A DNA stretch of 64,000 nucleotides from an uncultured Rhizobiaceae group bacterium (GTDB taxonomy: Bacteria > Pseudomonadota > Alphaproteobacteria > Rhizobiales > Rhizobiaceae), in NCBI GenBank assembly GCA_937930635.1, contig CALHCF010000004.1:1-64000 (forward strand), in the 5' to 3' direction. Position 1 is the first letter of the stretch. Each line of letters opens with the position of its first letter. Below, one piece after another: positions 8,749-19,686 of this stretch. The position numbers were made by a program, and so were the translations under genes. Under the pieces are notes generated by a model that did no database searches, was not told the origin of the DNA, and saw only the letters and a program-made list of their open reading frames with translations.

Positions 8749-10812
8749 ATGGCCAACATCATTGTTGATGGCAAAGAAATAGAGGTTCCGGACCACTACA
8801 CGCTGCTCCAGGCTGCGGAGGAAGCCGGCGCGGAGATACCGCGCTTTTGTTTCCACGAACGCCTGTCGATAGCGGGCAATTGTCGTATGTGTCTGGTTGA
8901 AGTAAAGGGCGGCCCCCCAAAGCCCGCAGCTTCCTGTGCCATGGGGGTGCGTGATCTGCGTCCCGGTCCAAACGGTGAACCGCCGGAAATTTTCACCAAT
9001 ACGCCGATGGTCAAGAAGGCCCGCGAAGGGGTGATGGAGTTCCTGCTGATCAATCATCCGCTTGACTGTCCCATATGTGATCAGGGCGGTGAATGTGATT
9101 TGCAGGACCAGGCCATGGCATTTGGCTTTGATGAGTCGCGCTATCAGGAAAACAAGCGCGCCGTAGAGGACAAATATATCGGTCCCTTGGTCAAAACCAT
9201 TATGACCCGCTGCATTCATTGCACGCGATGTGTCCGTTTCTCAACGGAAGTTGCCGGTGTTTCCGAACTCGGCCTTTTGGGTCGTGGTGAGGATGCTGAA
9301 ATCACAACGGCACTTGAACAGGCCATGACTTCGGAATTGCAGGGCAATGTGATTGACCTTTGTCCCGTTGGCGCACTGACGTCCAAACCTTACGCCTTTC
9401 AGGCCCGGCCCTGGGAACTGACCAAAACCGAAACCATCGATGTTATGGATGCATTGGGTTCGGCTATCCGGGTCGACACGCGTGGTTCGGAAGTCATGCG
9501 CATCATGCCCAGAGTCAATGAGGCCGTGAACGAGGAATGGATTTCCGACAAGACCCGTTTCATCTGGGATGGACTGCGCACGCAACGCCTTGACCGGCCC
9601 TATATACGCAAAAACGGTAAGCTGGTCGCCACAAGCTGGGCCGAAGCATTTGATGCCATAGCAGCAAAGATCAAAGATGTTGATGCGCAGAACATAGGTG
9701 CGATTGCCGGTGATCTGTCGTCGGTGGAAGAAATGTTTGCCATGCGCGAACTTCTTGGGGCGCTCGGGTCTGCGAATTTGGATTGCAGACCAGAAGGCAG
9801 CGCGCTTGATCCTTCGCTTGGGCGCGCGAGTTATCTTTTCAATTCGACCATTGAAGGGATTGAGAGTGCGGACCTTCTGGTCCTGATCGGCACTAATCCG
9901 CGTAAGGAAGCAGCTGTACTGAACAGTCGTATCCGCAAGCGCTGGCGTACTGGTGAGATGCAGGTTGCCGTCATTGGTGAGCCGGGTGATCTGACCTATG
10001 ATTATCACCATGCTGGCGTTGGCCCGGATTCGTTCCAGAAATTTATTGATCAAGTCAAAACCAAACCGCTCAAGCCGATGTTTATCATCGGCGAGGGGGC
10101 CTGTACCCGTGGCGATGGTTCGGCGATCCTTTCAATGGCAGCCAAGGCCGCTAAATCGCTTGGTGTGGTAAAGGGGGATTGGAATGGCTTCAATATTCTC
10201 CACAGCGCCGCAGCGCGGGCTGGCGGTCTTGACCTTGGTTTCGTTCCCGGTGAGGGAGGAAAAACCACGGGCGAAATGGTGCGGGATACCGAAATCCTGT
10301 TCCTAATGGGGGCCGATGAACTGGATATGACGAAGCGGACGTCTGGTTTCACAATCTATATTGGCAGCCATGGTGATGTTGGAGCACACCATGCTGATGT
10401 TGTGTTGCCGGGTGCTGCCTATACGGAGAAATCCGGCACCTGGGTAAACACGGAAGGCCGTGTCCAAATGGGCCAGAGGGCCGGGTTTGCACCAGGGGAA
10501 GCACGTGAAGACTGGGCAATATTGCGGGCCTTGTCACAATCTCTGGGCAACGTTTTACCGTTCGATTCACTGGCACAACTGCACGCCAATCTCTATCAGG
10601 CGCATCCGCATTTTGCCGATATTGATGAAATTGCCCCGCGCGATGACTCAGGTATTGAGGCGCTGGCGCAACGCGGTGGCAAGCCGGGTAAAGCCCCTTT
10701 GACTTCATCCCTTGACGATTTCTATCTCACCAACCCGATCGCTCGTGCTTCGGCGGTGATGGCCGAGTGTTCTGCCCAGGCAAAGGGTGAATTCGTAGAG
10801 GCTGCGGAGTAG
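8749..10812 (+). CDS. nuoG: NADH-quinone oxidoreductase subunit G
   Basis: NuoG is the 75 kDa iron-sulfur subunit in the peripheral arm of complex I. The N-terminal 2Fe-2S domain has FCFHERLSIAGNCRMCLVE; then come the HPLDCPICDQGGECDLQD cluster site and TRCIHCTRCVRFS with a later LCPVGALTSKP, together binding N1b, N4 and N5. The rest is a molybdopterin-oxidoreductase-like domain without cofactor, ending in an alanine-rich tail. At 687 residues the length is that of alphaproteobacterial and mitochondrial forms. ATG 8749 is chosen over in-frame TTG 8743. nuoH follows after 3 bases. Confidence 0.97.
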   Translation: MANIIVDGKEIEVPDHYTLLQAAEEAGAEIPRFCFHERLSIAGNCRMCLVEVKGGPPKPAASCAMGVRDLRPGPNGEPPEIFTNTPMVKKAREGVMEFLLINHPLDCPICDQGGECDLQDQAMAFGFDESRYQENKRAVEDKYIGPLVKTIMTRCIHCTRCVRFSTEVAGVSELGLLGRGEDAEITTALEQAMTSELQGNVIDLCPVGALTSKPYAFQARPWELTKTETIDVMDALGSAIRVDTRGSEVMRIMPRVNEAVNEEWISDKTRFIWDGLRTQRLDRPYIRKNGKLVATSWAEAFDAIAAKIKDVDAQNIGAIAGDLSSVEEMFAMRELLGALGSANLDCRPEGSALDPSLGRASYLFNSTIEGIESADLLVLIGTNPRKEAAVLNSRIRKRWRTGEMQVAVIGEPGDLTYDYHHAGVGPDSFQKFIDQVKTKPLKPMFIIGEGACTRGDGSAILSMAAKAAKSLGVVKGDWNGFNILHSAAARAGGLDLGFVPGEGGKTTGEMVRDTEILFLMGADELDMTKRTSGFTIYIGSHGDVGAHHADVVLPGAAYTEKSGTWVNTEGRVQMGQRAGFAPGEAREDWAILRALSQSLGNVLPFDSLAQLHANLYQAHPHFADIDEIAPRDDSGIEALAQRGGKPGKAPLTSSLDDFYLTNPIARASAVMAECSAQAKGEFVEAAE

Positions 10813-10815
10813 ATC

Positions 10816-11865
10816 ATGGACGCTGTATTTTTCGACACCTACATCTGGCCGGTTCTGGTTATTTTGTTCCAGAGCGTTTTGCTGCTGGTCACGCTGCTGA
10901 TATTTGTCGCTTACATTCTCTATGCAGACCGTAAGATATTTGCCGCAGTGCAAATGCGCCGTGGCCCCAACGTTGTTGGCCCCTGGGGGCTGCTTCAGAG
11001 CTTTGCTGATCTGCTTAAATTTGTTTTGAAAGAACCCATAATTCCGGCATCCGCCAACAAAGGGGTGTTCCTGATGGCTCCGCTGGTGGCTGGGGTGTTG
11101 GCTCTTTCCGCATGGGCGGTCATCCCGGTAGCTGATGGCTGGTCGGTTGCAGACCCCAATCTTGGCCTCCTGTTTGTCTTCGCGATCTCGTCGCTTGAGG
11201 TTTATGGAATCATCATGGGCGGGTGGGCTTCCAACTCGAAATATCCGTTTCTTGCTGCGCTGCGATCAGCGGCCCAGATGGTTTCTTACGAGGTTTCCAT
11301 CGGGTTTGTGATGATCACGGTGTTGTTGTGTGTTGGCTCACTCAATCTGACAGACATCGTGTATGCGCAATCTGCCGGCCTTGGAACGCGCATGGGCGTG
11401 CCCGTCAATTCCTTCCTCGATTGGCATTGGCTTGCTTTGTTCCCGATGTTCATCGTGTTTTTCATCTCGGCGATTGCGGAAACCAACCGCCCGCCGTTCG
11501 ACCTGCCTGAGGCTGAATCCGAATTGGTTGCCGGTCATATGGTGGAGTATTCTTCAACCCCGTTCCTGCTGTTTTTCCTTGGGGAATTTGTCGCCATTTG
11601 TCTGATGTGCGCACTCACCACACTGTTGTTTCTGGGGGGGTGGCTCCCGATCATCGATATAGCGCCCTTCAATTGGCTGCCGGGTATTTTCTGGTTTGTT
11701 TTGAAAGGGCTGTTTGTATTCTTTTGCATGGCCATGGTGCGCTCGATTGTGCCGCGTTACCGCTATGACCAGCTGATGCGTCTGGGTTGGAAAGTGTTCC
11801 TGCCGCTGTCGCTTTTCATGGTATTTGCCACCGCTTTTGTTCTCCAGTTCATGGGATGGGCATAA
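10816..11865 (+). CDS. nuoH: NADH-quinone oxidoreductase subunit H
   Basis: NuoH is the ND1-like membrane subunit that forms the quinone entry channel of complex I. The 349 residues contain about eight membrane helices. They also have the conserved loops [25 protein letters not shown] (about 36-60), the region around EPIIPA, and [28 protein letters not shown] (about 219-246) with the acidic residues at the quinone site. Length and order are as expected. The stop is 2 bases before the second GFA-family gene. Confidence 0.98.
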   Translation: MDAVFFDTYIWPVLVILFQSVLLLVTLLIFVAYILYADRKIFAAVQMRRGPNVVGPWGLLQSFADLLKFVLKEPIIPASANKGVFLMAPLVAGVLALSAWAVIPVADGWSVADPNLGLLFVFAISSLEVYGIIMGGWASNSKYPFLAALRSAAQMVSYEVSIGFVMITVLLCVGSLNLTDIVYAQSAGLGTRMGVPVNSFLDWHWLALFPMFIVFFISAIAETNRPPFDLPEAESELVAGHMVEYSSTPFLLFFLGEFVAICLMCALTTLLFLGGWLPIIDIAPFNWLPGIFWFVLKGLFVFFCMAMVRSIVPRYRYDQLMRLGWKVFLPLSLFMVFATAFVLQFMGWA

Positions 11866-11867
11866 AC

Positions 11868-12326
11868 ATGGCTGAGGCTGGAAATACGGTCATCACGGGG
11901 CGTTGCTACTGTGGCGCTATCAGCCTGGCATCGCATGCCCGTCCGCAGGTGGTGACCTATTGCCATTGCCACGACTGCAAACGCATTAGCGGCGCTCCGG
12001 TTGCGGCGTTGGCAGCTTTTGACGATGATCAGATCAGTTTCCAGCCCGGCGAAGGCAAGACATTTTCTGTAGTTGACGGTGTTCGGCGTTCCTTTTGCCC
12101 GGATTGCGGCTCGCCAATTGCTGCGCGATATGACTATTTGCCCGGACAGGTCTATGTTGGTGTCGGCCTGATTGATCAGGCCGACCGGTTGGAGCCATCT
12201 TTTCATGCGCATGAGGCGCATTGTGTGCAATGGCTTCACATCGACGATGATCTGGAACGCTTCCCGGCAACGTCAAGATCCCGGTTGTCCGGCTCACATG
12301 AAAACATGGAAAGGCCACAACAATGA
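11868..12326 (+). CDS. GFA/CENP-V family zinc protein inside nuo (copy 2)
   Basis: This is a second GFA-family protein in the same operon, 152 residues long. Ligand motifs are [10 protein letters not shown] (about 10-19), [14 protein letters not shown] (about 33-46) and [14 protein letters not shown] (about 80-93). A C-terminal part contains [17 protein letters not shown]. It is clearly diverged from the copy after nuoC, so it is not a recent duplicate. ATG 11868 follows nuoH by 2 bases; longer in-frame starts lie within nuoH and are rejected. Its stop overlaps the nuoI start (ATGA). The substrate is unknown. Confidence 0.85.
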   Translation: MAEAGNTVITGRCYCGAISLASHARPQVVTYCHCHDCKRISGAPVAALAAFDDDQISFQPGEGKTFSVVDGVRRSFCPDCGSPIAARYDYLPGQVYVGVGLIDQADRLEPSFHAHEAHCVQWLHIDDDLERFPATSRSRLSGSHENMERPQQ

Positions 12327-12811
12327 GCCTTATGCAGGCAGGAAAATCTCTGTTCCTTTGGGAGTTTGTCAAAGCATTCGGCCTTGGCATCCGCTATTTC
12401 TTTGGAAAGAAAGCAACGATCAATTATCCCTTTGAGAAGGGACATTCCTCGGCGCGCTTTCGTGGCGAACATGCTTTGCGGCGTTATCCAAACGGAGAGG
12501 AGCGCTGCATTGCCTGTAAGCTGTGCGAAGCGATTTGCCCGGCACAAGCCATCACCATCGAAGCCGGTCCACGCCGCAACGATGGAACACGCAGAACCGT
12601 TCGCTATGACATCGATATGGTGAAATGCATTTATTGCGGCTTTTGTCAGGAAGCCTGTCCGGTGGAAGCAATTGTTGAAGGCCCGAATTTCGAGTTCGCG
12701 ACGGAAACCCGTGAAGAACTCTATTATGACAAAGACAAACTGCTGGAAAACGGTGCGCGCTGGGAGCGTGAACTAGCGCGTAACATCTCGATTGATGCGC
12801 CGTATCGCTAA
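12323..12811 (+). CDS. nuoI: NADH-quinone oxidoreductase subunit I
   Basis: NuoI is the 23 kDa complex I subunit with two 4Fe-4S clusters, N6a and N6b, that pass electrons to N2. The 162 residues show both ferredoxin motifs, [16 protein letters not shown] (about 59-74) and [16 protein letters not shown] (about 98-113). An amphipathic N terminus lies against the membrane arm. The ATG overlaps the preceding stop (ATGA). A 145-base gap, the largest gap without a gene inside the nuo core apart from that flanking fkbM, separates it from nuoJ and could hold an internal promoter. Confidence 0.98.
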   Translation: MSLMQAGKSLFLWEFVKAFGLGIRYFFGKKATINYPFEKGHSSARFRGEHALRRYPNGEERCIACKLCEAICPAQAITIEAGPRRNDGTRRTVRYDIDMVKCIYCGFCQEACPVEAIVEGPNFEFATETREELYYDKDKLLENGARWERELARNISIDAPYR

Positions 12812-12956
12812 TGTGATCCGGTACGTTTGAAATAAGACTTGAAACGGTCGTTAATGCATATGGACTGCGGCCAAACGAAGCGTTAAGAGACGCACACACT
12901 CAAGGTTCGAAACATCAAAATTCGGGCCGGAATATGGGGTATATCACAGAGAAATT

Positions 12957-13568
12957 ATGGGTGTTACCAGCCTCTTTTTCTATCTGTTTGCCAGCATAAC
13001 CGTGGCATCGGCGTTCATGGTGATCGCATCGCGTAACCCTGTGCATTCGGTGCTGTTCCTAATTCTCGCGTTCTTTAATGCTGCCGGGCTTTTCATGCTG
13101 ACGGGTGCGGAGTTTCTCGCCCTCATTTTGATCGTCGTTTATGTCGGTGCGGTGGCGGTTTTGTTCCTGTTTGTTGTCATGATGCTTGATGTGGATTTTT
13201 CCGAGTTGCGCGAAGGATTTCTGCAATATCTGCCAATTGGCGGGATTATCGGTCTTATTCTCGCTGTGGAACTGATCCTCGTTCTTGGGTCCTCGTTTGT
13301 GGACGGGAAAGCGGCTCTGGTTGCCGTTCAGCCGATACCCGATCTTGGAGAGGTCTCGAACATCAAGGCCATCGGTGATCTCCTTTATACCCGCTATATC
13401 TTCTTCTTTCAGCTTGCCGGCCTCATTTTGCTTGTTGCGATGATTGGCGCGATTGTCCTGACCCTCAGCCATCGCCCCAATGTGAAAAGACAGAACATTA
13501 CTGACCAGGTAATGCGTGATCCTGAAGATGTGGAACTTCACAGCGTAAAACCCGGTGAGGGTATCTGA
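12957..13568 (+). CDS. nuoJ: NADH-quinone oxidoreductase subunit J
   Basis: NuoJ is the ND6-like membrane subunit of complex I. The 203 residues carry five hydrophobic helices. The conserved stretch [28 protein letters not shown] (about 56-83) contains the pi-bulge helix linked to coupling. The C-terminal part after about 170 is hydrophilic and ends PGEGI. It follows a 145-base gap after nuoI, and nuoK begins 2 bases after its stop. Confidence 0.96.
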   Translation: MGVTSLFFYLFASITVASAFMVIASRNPVHSVLFLILAFFNAAGLFMLTGAEFLALILIVVYVGAVAVLFLFVVMMLDVDFSELREGFLQYLPIGGIIGLILAVELILVLGSSFVDGKAALVAVQPIPDLGEVSNIKAIGDLLYTRYIFFFQLAGLILLVAMIGAIVLTLSHRPNVKRQNITDQVMRDPEDVELHSVKPGEGI

Positions 13569-13570
13569 TC

Positions 13571-13879
13571 ATGGAAATCGGCCTTTCACATTTCCTCACG
13601 GTTGGTGCCATTCTCTTCACTCTGGGTGTTTTTGGTATCTTCCTGAACCGCAAGAATGTCATCGTCATCCTGATGTCGATTGAGCTGATCCTGCTTGCTG
13701 TAAACATCAACTTCCTGGCCTTCTCTCAGGCTAATGGTGACATGATGGGGCAGATTTTCGCTCTGTTCGTCCTCACCGTTGCTGCTGCTGAAGCTGCGAT
13801 TGGTCTGGCAATCCTTGTGGTCTTCTTCCGCAACCGTGGATCTATCGCGGTGGAAGATGTGAATGTGATGAAAGGGTAG
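13571..13879 (+). CDS. nuoK: NADH-quinone oxidoreductase subunit K
   Basis: NuoK is the ND4L-like membrane subunit of complex I and takes part in proton translocation. The 102-residue protein has three helices with the two conserved buried glutamates, in [13 protein letters not shown] (about 37-49) and [11 protein letters not shown] (about 69-79). Length is exactly that of the family. It is placed between nuoJ and nuoL as in all canonical nuo operons. Confidence 0.97.
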   Translation: MEIGLSHFLTVGAILFTLGVFGIFLNRKNVIVILMSIELILLAVNINFLAFSQANGDMMGQIFALFVLTVAAAEAAIGLAILVVFFRNRGSIAVEDVNVMKG

Positions 13880-13899
13880 GGCGCGCAGCGCAGATCATC

Positions 13900-15906
13900 A
13901 TGGCTCTACATCTCATCGTTTTCATGCCGCTTATCGGGTTTCTGATTGCCGGACTGCTGGGCAAGCAGATTGGTGTCAAAGCATCGGAATATGTGACGTC
14001 AGGACTTCTGGTCATCGGCGCCCTTCTTAGCTGGTTCGTGTTTTTCACGCTCAGTGAACCCACAACCACAATTCCGGTCATGCGCTGGATTTCATCCGGT
14101 GATATGACGGCAGACTGGGCCTTCAAGCTGGATCGTCTGACCTCGGTTATGCTGGTGGTGGTGAACACGGTGTCCGCACTCGTGCATATTTATTCGATTG
14201 GATACATGCACCACGACCCCCATCGCCCGCGTTTCTTCGCCTATCTGTCGCTGTTCACTTTTGCCATGCTGATGCTGGTGACATCGGACAATCTCATTCA
14301 GATGTTCTTTGGCTGGGAAGGTGTGGGCCTTGCGTCTTACCTGCTTATTGGCTTCTGGTTCAAAAAACCATCTGCCAACGCAGCAGCCATCAAGGCTTTT
14401 GTGGTCAATCGTGTTGGTGATTTTGGCTTTGCGCTTGGAATTTTTGGCGTGTTTGTCATGTTCGATTCCGTCAATCTGGACGTGATTTTTGCAAATGCCG
14501 CCAGCTTTTCAGCCGATAGTTCAGAGGCTCAGAGCCGGGTTGTTTTGAGTTTTCTGGGTTATGATCTGACCCGCGATAGCGCCGTTACGGTTATCGCGCT
14601 GCTCCTGTTTATGGGGGCCATGGGCAAATCGGCACAATTTCTGCTTCATACCTGGTTGCCTGATGCCATGGAGGGGCCGACGCCTGTATCCGCTCTCATT
14701 CATGCGGCGACTATGGTGACAGCTGGTGTCTTCCTTGTCGCGCGGATGTCGCCAATTTTTGAATTGTCACTGACAGCGCTGACGGTTGTTACTTTTGTTG
14801 GTGCGACAACGGCCTTTTTTGCAGCGACAGTCGGTCTTGTTCAAAATGACATCAAACGTGTGATCGCCTATTCGACCTGCTCGCAGCTTGGATACATGTT
14901 CGCGGCGCTGGGCGTGGGGGCGTATGGTGCTGCTATATTCCACCTTTTCACCCATGCTTTTTTCAAGGCATTGCTGTTCCTGGGGGCCGGCTCGGTCATT
15001 CACGCTGTTTCTGACGAACAGGACATGCGGCGCATGGGCGGACTACGGACGCTCATTCCCAAGACGTACTGGATGATGGTGATTGGAACAGTTGCTTTGA
15101 CCGGCCTGGGTATTCCCGGAACTGTGATTGGAACGGCAGGTTTCTTCTCCAAGGACGCGATTATTGAAAGCCTTTATGTCGGTCAAAATGCTTTTGCCGG
15201 TTATGCCTTTTGGATGACCGTAATTGCCGCGCTTTTCACGAGTTTCTATTCGTGGCGGCTGATCTTCATGACGTTCCATGGCAAGCCACGCGCATCTGCT
15301 GACGTTATGAGCCATGTTCACGAGAGCCCCAACGTGATGTTGGTACCGCTCTATATTCTCGCGGTTGGGGCACTTCTGGCTGGTGTCGTGTTCTTCACCC
15401 AGTTCATTGGCTCTCATCATGAGCCCGGCAATCTGGATCAGCACTATACCAACTTCTGGAACGGCGCTCTGTTTCTGGGTGATGGTAACAAGATCCTTGA
15501 GCAGTTCCACAATGTACCTAAACTGGTGAAATGGTCGCCCTTCATCATGATGGCATTGGGGTTTGTGGTTGCCTGGTTGTTCTACATCCGCAATACGGCG
15601 CTTGCTCCCGAGCTCGCGCGCCAGCATCCCGGTCTCTACAAGTTTCTGCTCAACAAGTGGTATTTTGACGAGCTTTATAACGTGATTTTCGTCCGCCCGG
15701 CCATGTGGCTTGGAAGGCTTTTCTGGAAACAGGGCGACGGTCGTATCATTGATGGTTTTGGCCCCAACGGCATTTCAGCGCGTGTTCTTGATGTCACCCG
15801 CGGCGTGGTCAAGCTGCAGTCCGGTTATCTGTACCACTATGCTTTCGCGATGCTGATTGGTGCGGCTGCGCTGATCACTTTCATGATGTTTACGGGAGCA
15901 AAGTAG
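13900..15906 (+). CDS. nuoL: NADH-quinone oxidoreductase subunit L
   Basis: NuoL is the largest antiporter-like proton pump subunit, ND5-like, at the far end of the membrane arm. The 668 residues include the Mrp-like core with [18 protein letters not shown] (Glu of the first half-channel, about 135-152), [30 protein letters not shown] (about 250-279) with the central Lys/His line, and a long C-terminal lateral helix plus anchor. It is 3 bases from nuoM. Confidence 0.98.
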   Translation: MALHLIVFMPLIGFLIAGLLGKQIGVKASEYVTSGLLVIGALLSWFVFFTLSEPTTTIPVMRWISSGDMTADWAFKLDRLTSVMLVVVNTVSALVHIYSIGYMHHDPHRPRFFAYLSLFTFAMLMLVTSDNLIQMFFGWEGVGLASYLLIGFWFKKPSANAAAIKAFVVNRVGDFGFALGIFGVFVMFDSVNLDVIFANAASFSADSSEAQSRVVLSFLGYDLTRDSAVTVIALLLFMGAMGKSAQFLLHTWLPDAMEGPTPVSALIHAATMVTAGVFLVARMSPIFELSLTALTVVTFVGATTAFFAATVGLVQNDIKRVIAYSTCSQLGYMFAALGVGAYGAAIFHLFTHAFFKALLFLGAGSVIHAVSDEQDMRRMGGLRTLIPKTYWMMVIGTVALTGLGIPGTVIGTAGFFSKDAIIESLYVGQNAFAGYAFWMTVIAALFTSFYSWRLIFMTFHGKPRASADVMSHVHESPNVMLVPLYILAVGALLAGVVFFTQFIGSHHEPGNLDQHYTNFWNGALFLGDGNKILEQFHNVPKLVKWSPFIMMALGFVVAWLFYIRNTALAPELARQHPGLYKFLLNKWYFDELYNVIFVRPAMWLGRLFWKQGDGRIIDGFGPNGISARVLDVTRGVVKLQSGYLYHYAFAMLIGAAALITFMMFTGAK

Positions 15907-15909
15907 ACA

Positions 15910-17421
15910 GTGTCTGATCTTCCGCTCCTCTCCATTGTCACCTTCATGCCCCTCGTTGGTGCGCTGTTTATCTTCCTGATTTGGGAAGACAGTGAATCAG
16001 CGCGACGCAATGTGCGTATGACGGCGCTGTTCACAACTGCGCTCACATTTATCATTTCGCTCGGCATCTGGATCAATTTTGACAACGCTCAGTCCGGGTT
16101 TCAGATGGTCGAGCGGGTGGAGTGGATCGGTGAGAACGGCATAGCTTATCATATGGGCGTTGACGGCATTTCCATGCTGTTTGTCATTCTCACGACTTTT
16201 CTGATGCCGTTTTGTATTCTGGCGAGCTGGGAAGCGATTGAGAGCCGTATCCGTGAATACATGATCGCGTTTCTGATCCTGGAGACACTGATGATCGGTG
16301 TCTTCTGCGCTTTGGATATTGTTCTCTTTTACGTATTTTTTGAAGCTGGCCTCATTCCAATGTTCATTATCATTGGCGTGTGGGGTGGAGCACGACGCGT
16401 CTATGCCAGCTTGAAGTTTTTCCTCTATACGCTGCTGGGATCGGTGTTGATGCTGCTCGCCATCATGGCGATGTACTGGCAGGCCGGTACGACAGATATC
16501 CCGGCGCTGATGAGCCACCAGTTCCCGGCTTCTATGCAAACCTGGCTGTGGGTCGCGTTCTTCGCTTCCTTCGCTGTCAAAATGCCAATGTGGCCGGTCC
16601 ATACCTGGTTGCCGGATGCGCATGTTGAGGCTCCCACAGCTGGTTCCGTTATTCTGGCTGGTATTTTGCTGAAGATGGGAGGCTATGGATTCCTGCGGTT
16701 CTCTTTACCCATGTTCCCTCTCGCCAGTGCGGATCTCCAATGGCTGGTTTTCTCACTTTCAGTGATTGCAATCATCTATACATCACTCGTGGCGCTGATG
16801 CAGGAAGATATCAAGAAACTGATTGCCTATTCATCCGTCGCTCATATGGGTTACGTCACCATGGGCATCTTTGCGGTCAACGTGCAGGGTATTCAGGGGG
16901 GTATCTTCCAGATGCTGGCCCATGGTTTGGTTTCGGGTGCGCTGTTTCTGTGTGTTGGTGTCATTTATGACCGGATGCATACCCGCGAGATCGCGGCCTA
17001 TGGTGGGCTGGTCAACCGGATGCCAAAATATGCCGTAGCGTTCCTGATTTTCACAATGGCGAATGTTGGTCTGCCGGGGACCGCTGGTTTTGTTGGTGAG
17101 TTTTTGACCCTGGTTGGTGCCTTCAAGGCTAATACGTGGGTTGCTCTGTTTGCAACAACCGGTGTGATCTTGTCGGCAGCCTATGCTCTTTGGCTTTACC
17201 GGCGGGTTGTTTTTGGAACGCTGGACAAAGAGGCATTGAAATCAATTCTTGATTTGTCGACGCGTGAGAAGTGGATCTTGTATCCGCTGATCATTCTGGT
17301 GATCTTCTTTGGAGTCTATCCTTCTCCGGTATTCGACGTGACGCAGGCATCAGTCGATGCTTTGATCAACAACTATCAGGCCGCTCTTGAAGGAGCGGTG
17401 ACTGCAGCGGCCAACAAGTAG
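15910..17421 (+). CDS. nuoM: NADH-quinone oxidoreductase subunit M
   Basis: NuoM is the ND4-like antiporter subunit of complex I. The 503 residues show [21 protein letters not shown] (key Glu, about 139-159), [40 protein letters not shown] (about 221-260) and [15 protein letters not shown] (about 301-315), all diagnostic. It starts with GTG at 15910, 3 bases after nuoL, and nuoN follows after 18 bases. Confidence 0.98.
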   Translation: MSDLPLLSIVTFMPLVGALFIFLIWEDSESARRNVRMTALFTTALTFIISLGIWINFDNAQSGFQMVERVEWIGENGIAYHMGVDGISMLFVILTTFLMPFCILASWEAIESRIREYMIAFLILETLMIGVFCALDIVLFYVFFEAGLIPMFIIIGVWGGARRVYASLKFFLYTLLGSVLMLLAIMAMYWQAGTTDIPALMSHQFPASMQTWLWVAFFASFAVKMPMWPVHTWLPDAHVEAPTAGSVILAGILLKMGGYGFLRFSLPMFPLASADLQWLVFSLSVIAIIYTSLVALMQEDIKKLIAYSSVAHMGYVTMGIFAVNVQGIQGGIFQMLAHGLVSGALFLCVGVIYDRMHTREIAAYGGLVNRMPKYAVAFLIFTMANVGLPGTAGFVGEFLTLVGAFKANTWVALFATTGVILSAAYALWLYRRVVFGTLDKEALKSILDLSTREKWILYPLIILVIFFGVYPSPVFDVTQASVDALINNYQAALEGAVTAAANK

Positions 17422-17439
17422 AAGCGGGGACGGACGGAC

Positions 17440-18876
17440 ATGCAATTGTTGACCGAGATTCCGGGCCTCAATCTGGCGGCGCCAGAAGTTTTTATTGCTG
17501 TGGCCGCTATGGTCCTTTTGATGATCGGTGTTTTCGTGGGCGAGGGTTCCTCGCGGATTATGCATGGTCTTTCAGTGGCGCTGCTCGTTATTGCCGGTGG
17601 TCTCCTCGTATTTTCTCCAGAAAACGGAGCCGCCTTCCACGGTGCCTTTTTGATGGACCCGTTTGCCCGGCTTATGAAGGTGCTTGTGATCATTGGTTCA
17701 GGCGTCGCCATCGCTTTGTCGGTTGGATATGCGAGGCTGGAGGATTACGGCCGGTTTGAATATCCTATCCTGGTCATGCTGGCGACATTGGGCATGATGC
17801 TGATGGTTTCGGCAAATGACTTGATTGCCCTTTATTTGGGATTGGAGCTGCAGGCACTGGCGCTCTACGTGTGCGCCGCCATCAACCGTGAATCGCTTCG
17901 CGCGACTGAGGCGGGGCTTAAGTATTTTGTATTGGGCGCGCTTTCCTCTGGCATGCTGCTTTATGGCTGCTCGCTGGTCTATGGTTTCACCGGCCACACC
18001 GGCTTTGAGGGAATAGCCGCCGCTATGGCTGCTGAGCGGTCTCTTGGTTTGATTTTTGGCATTGTTTTCATTCTTGTTGGAATTGCATTCAAAATTTCCG
18101 CGGTCCCGTTTCACATGTGGACACCAGATGTCTATGAGGGTGCTCCAACCCCTGTGACTGCATTTTTTGCTGCTGCACCCAAGGTCGCGGCAATGGCCAT
18201 GCTTATTCGCGTTGTCCATGGCGCCTTTGAACCTGCCGCAGCCGATTGGCGGCAGATCATTACATTCATTTCAATTGCATCGATGGGTCTGGGAGCGTTC
18301 GCTGCGATTGGCCAGACCAACATCAAGCGATTGATGGCCTATTCTTCGATTGGACATATGGGCTTTGCGTTGGTCGGTCTGGCTGCCGGTACAGAGGAGG
18401 GGGTCAGCGGCGTTATCCTCTATATGATTATCTATATGGCAATGACGCTGGGCACATTTGCCTGCATTCTTTCCATGCGCCGCGAAGATGGCATGGTGGA
18501 AGAGATTACAGATCTTGCCGGACTTTCGCGCACCAAGCCGATGATGGCTTTGGTTCTCACCGCTTTGATGTTCTCATTGGCGGGTATTCCGCCGCTTGCG
18601 GGGTTTTGGGCCAAGTATTTTGTCTTCCTTGCCGCTATTCAGGCTGAACTTTATGTGCTTTCGGTAATTGGCGTTCTCGCCAGCGTGGTTGGAGCCTTTT
18701 ATTATCTGCGTATCGTCAAGTTGATTTGGTTCGATGAGCCAGAACAGGATTTTGTCCCAATGGCCAGTGAACTGCGTCTTGTATTGGGTGTTTCGGGAAT
18801 CTTCACGATCTTTTACGTCATTGTGGCCGGTCCGCTTTCGGCGATTGCGACCACTGCCGCGCGGACGTTTTTCTGA
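17440..18876 (+). CDS. nuoN: NADH-quinone oxidoreductase subunit N
   Basis: NuoN is the ND2-like antiporter subunit and the last complex I gene of the operon. The 478 residues have about 14 membrane helices. Conserved motifs include [19 protein letters not shown] (about 130-148), [29 protein letters not shown] (about 216-244) and [19 protein letters not shown] (about 299-317). The proton-path Glu and Lys residues are in place. birA starts 6 bases after the stop, suggesting one transcript. Confidence 0.98.
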   Translation: MQLLTEIPGLNLAAPEVFIAVAAMVLLMIGVFVGEGSSRIMHGLSVALLVIAGGLLVFSPENGAAFHGAFLMDPFARLMKVLVIIGSGVAIALSVGYARLEDYGRFEYPILVMLATLGMMLMVSANDLIALYLGLELQALALYVCAAINRESLRATEAGLKYFVLGALSSGMLLYGCSLVYGFTGHTGFEGIAAAMAAERSLGLIFGIVFILVGIAFKISAVPFHMWTPDVYEGAPTPVTAFFAAAPKVAAMAMLIRVVHGAFEPAAADWRQIITFISIASMGLGAFAAIGQTNIKRLMAYSSIGHMGFALVGLAAGTEEGVSGVILYMIIYMAMTLGTFACILSMRREDGMVEEITDLAGLSRTKPMMALVLTALMFSLAGIPPLAGFWAKYFVFLAAIQAELYVLSVIGVLASVVGAFYYLRIVKLIWFDEPEQDFVPMASELRLVLGVSGIFTIFYVIVAGPLSAIATTAARTFF

Positions 18877-18882
18877 TCTGCT

Positions 18883-19680
18883 TTGACAACGGTTATTCCA
18901 AATCAGTTCCATGACTTAAGACAGGCACCAGGGTTTCGGCATCTGGAGCTTGATACTGTCAGTTCCACGAATACTCTGGCTCTGGATCATGCCCGAAATG
19001 GAGACCCGGGGCAGTTGTGGATCACGGCTGTCCGGCAGGAAGCCGGCAAAGCACGCCGGGGCCGATCCTGGGTTTCAGAACCTGGCAATCTTTACGCGAC
19101 CCTTTTGCTTGTCGATGTTGCGCCGGATGCGGCTCTTGCGACTTTGCCTCTGGTGGCCTCTCTGGCGTTGCATAAAGCCATTGTGTCTGAGTGTCCTGGC
19201 TTCAACCAGAGACTCAAGATCAAATGGCCTAATGATCTTTTACTGGATGGGAAAAAACTCTCCGGTATCCTGCTTGAAGCGGCAAGAGATACGACTGGTC
19301 GTCAGGTTGTCGCCGTGGGTTGGGGGGTTAACTGCGCTCATTTTCCACCAGATCCGCTTTATCCGGCGACTTCCATTGCAGACGGCGGCGGGGAATTAGG
19401 GCCAAAGGATCTGTTTGTCAAACTGGCGCAAACGATGGCTGCGCAATTGAAAGTCTGGTCGGCCGGGCAGGGTTTTTCGGCTATTCGGCAGCAATGGCTT
19501 GAGCACGCGACAGGAATTGGAGAGAAAATTACTGTACATTTTTCAGATGCAGAAACCTCAGGCCTGTTCAAGGACATAGATGAACAGGGAATGCTGTTGT
19601 TGGAAACGGACACGGGAGCTGTTGAGACAATCTCTGCTGCAGATATATTTTTTGGCAATTTTGGCACCAGAGGTGCATAA
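18883..19680 (+). CDS. birA: Biotin--[acetyl-CoA-carboxylase] ligase
   Basis: BirA activates biotin as biotinyl-AMP and attaches it to the lysine of biotin carrier domains, here probably including the carboxylase subunit at 39370-41337. The 265 residues contain ARRGRSWVSEPGNLYATLLL (nucleotide/biotin loop, about 56-75) and KIKWPNDLLLDGKKLSGILLE (about 107-127). There is no N-terminal helix-turn-helix, so it is the monofunctional class and not a repressor. It starts with TTG at 18883, 6 bases after nuoN, and ends 6 bases before rnj. Confidence 0.93.
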   Translation: MTTVIPNQFHDLRQAPGFRHLELDTVSSTNTLALDHARNGDPGQLWITAVRQEAGKARRGRSWVSEPGNLYATLLLVDVAPDAALATLPLVASLALHKAIVSECPGFNQRLKIKWPNDLLLDGKKLSGILLEAARDTTGRQVVAVGWGVNCAHFPPDPLYPATSIADGGGELGPKDLFVKLAQTMAAQLKVWSAGQGFSAIRQQWLEHATGIGEKITVHFSDAETSGLFKDIDEQGMLLLETDTGAVETISAADIFFGNFGTRGA

Positions 19681-19686
19681 GGCGTT

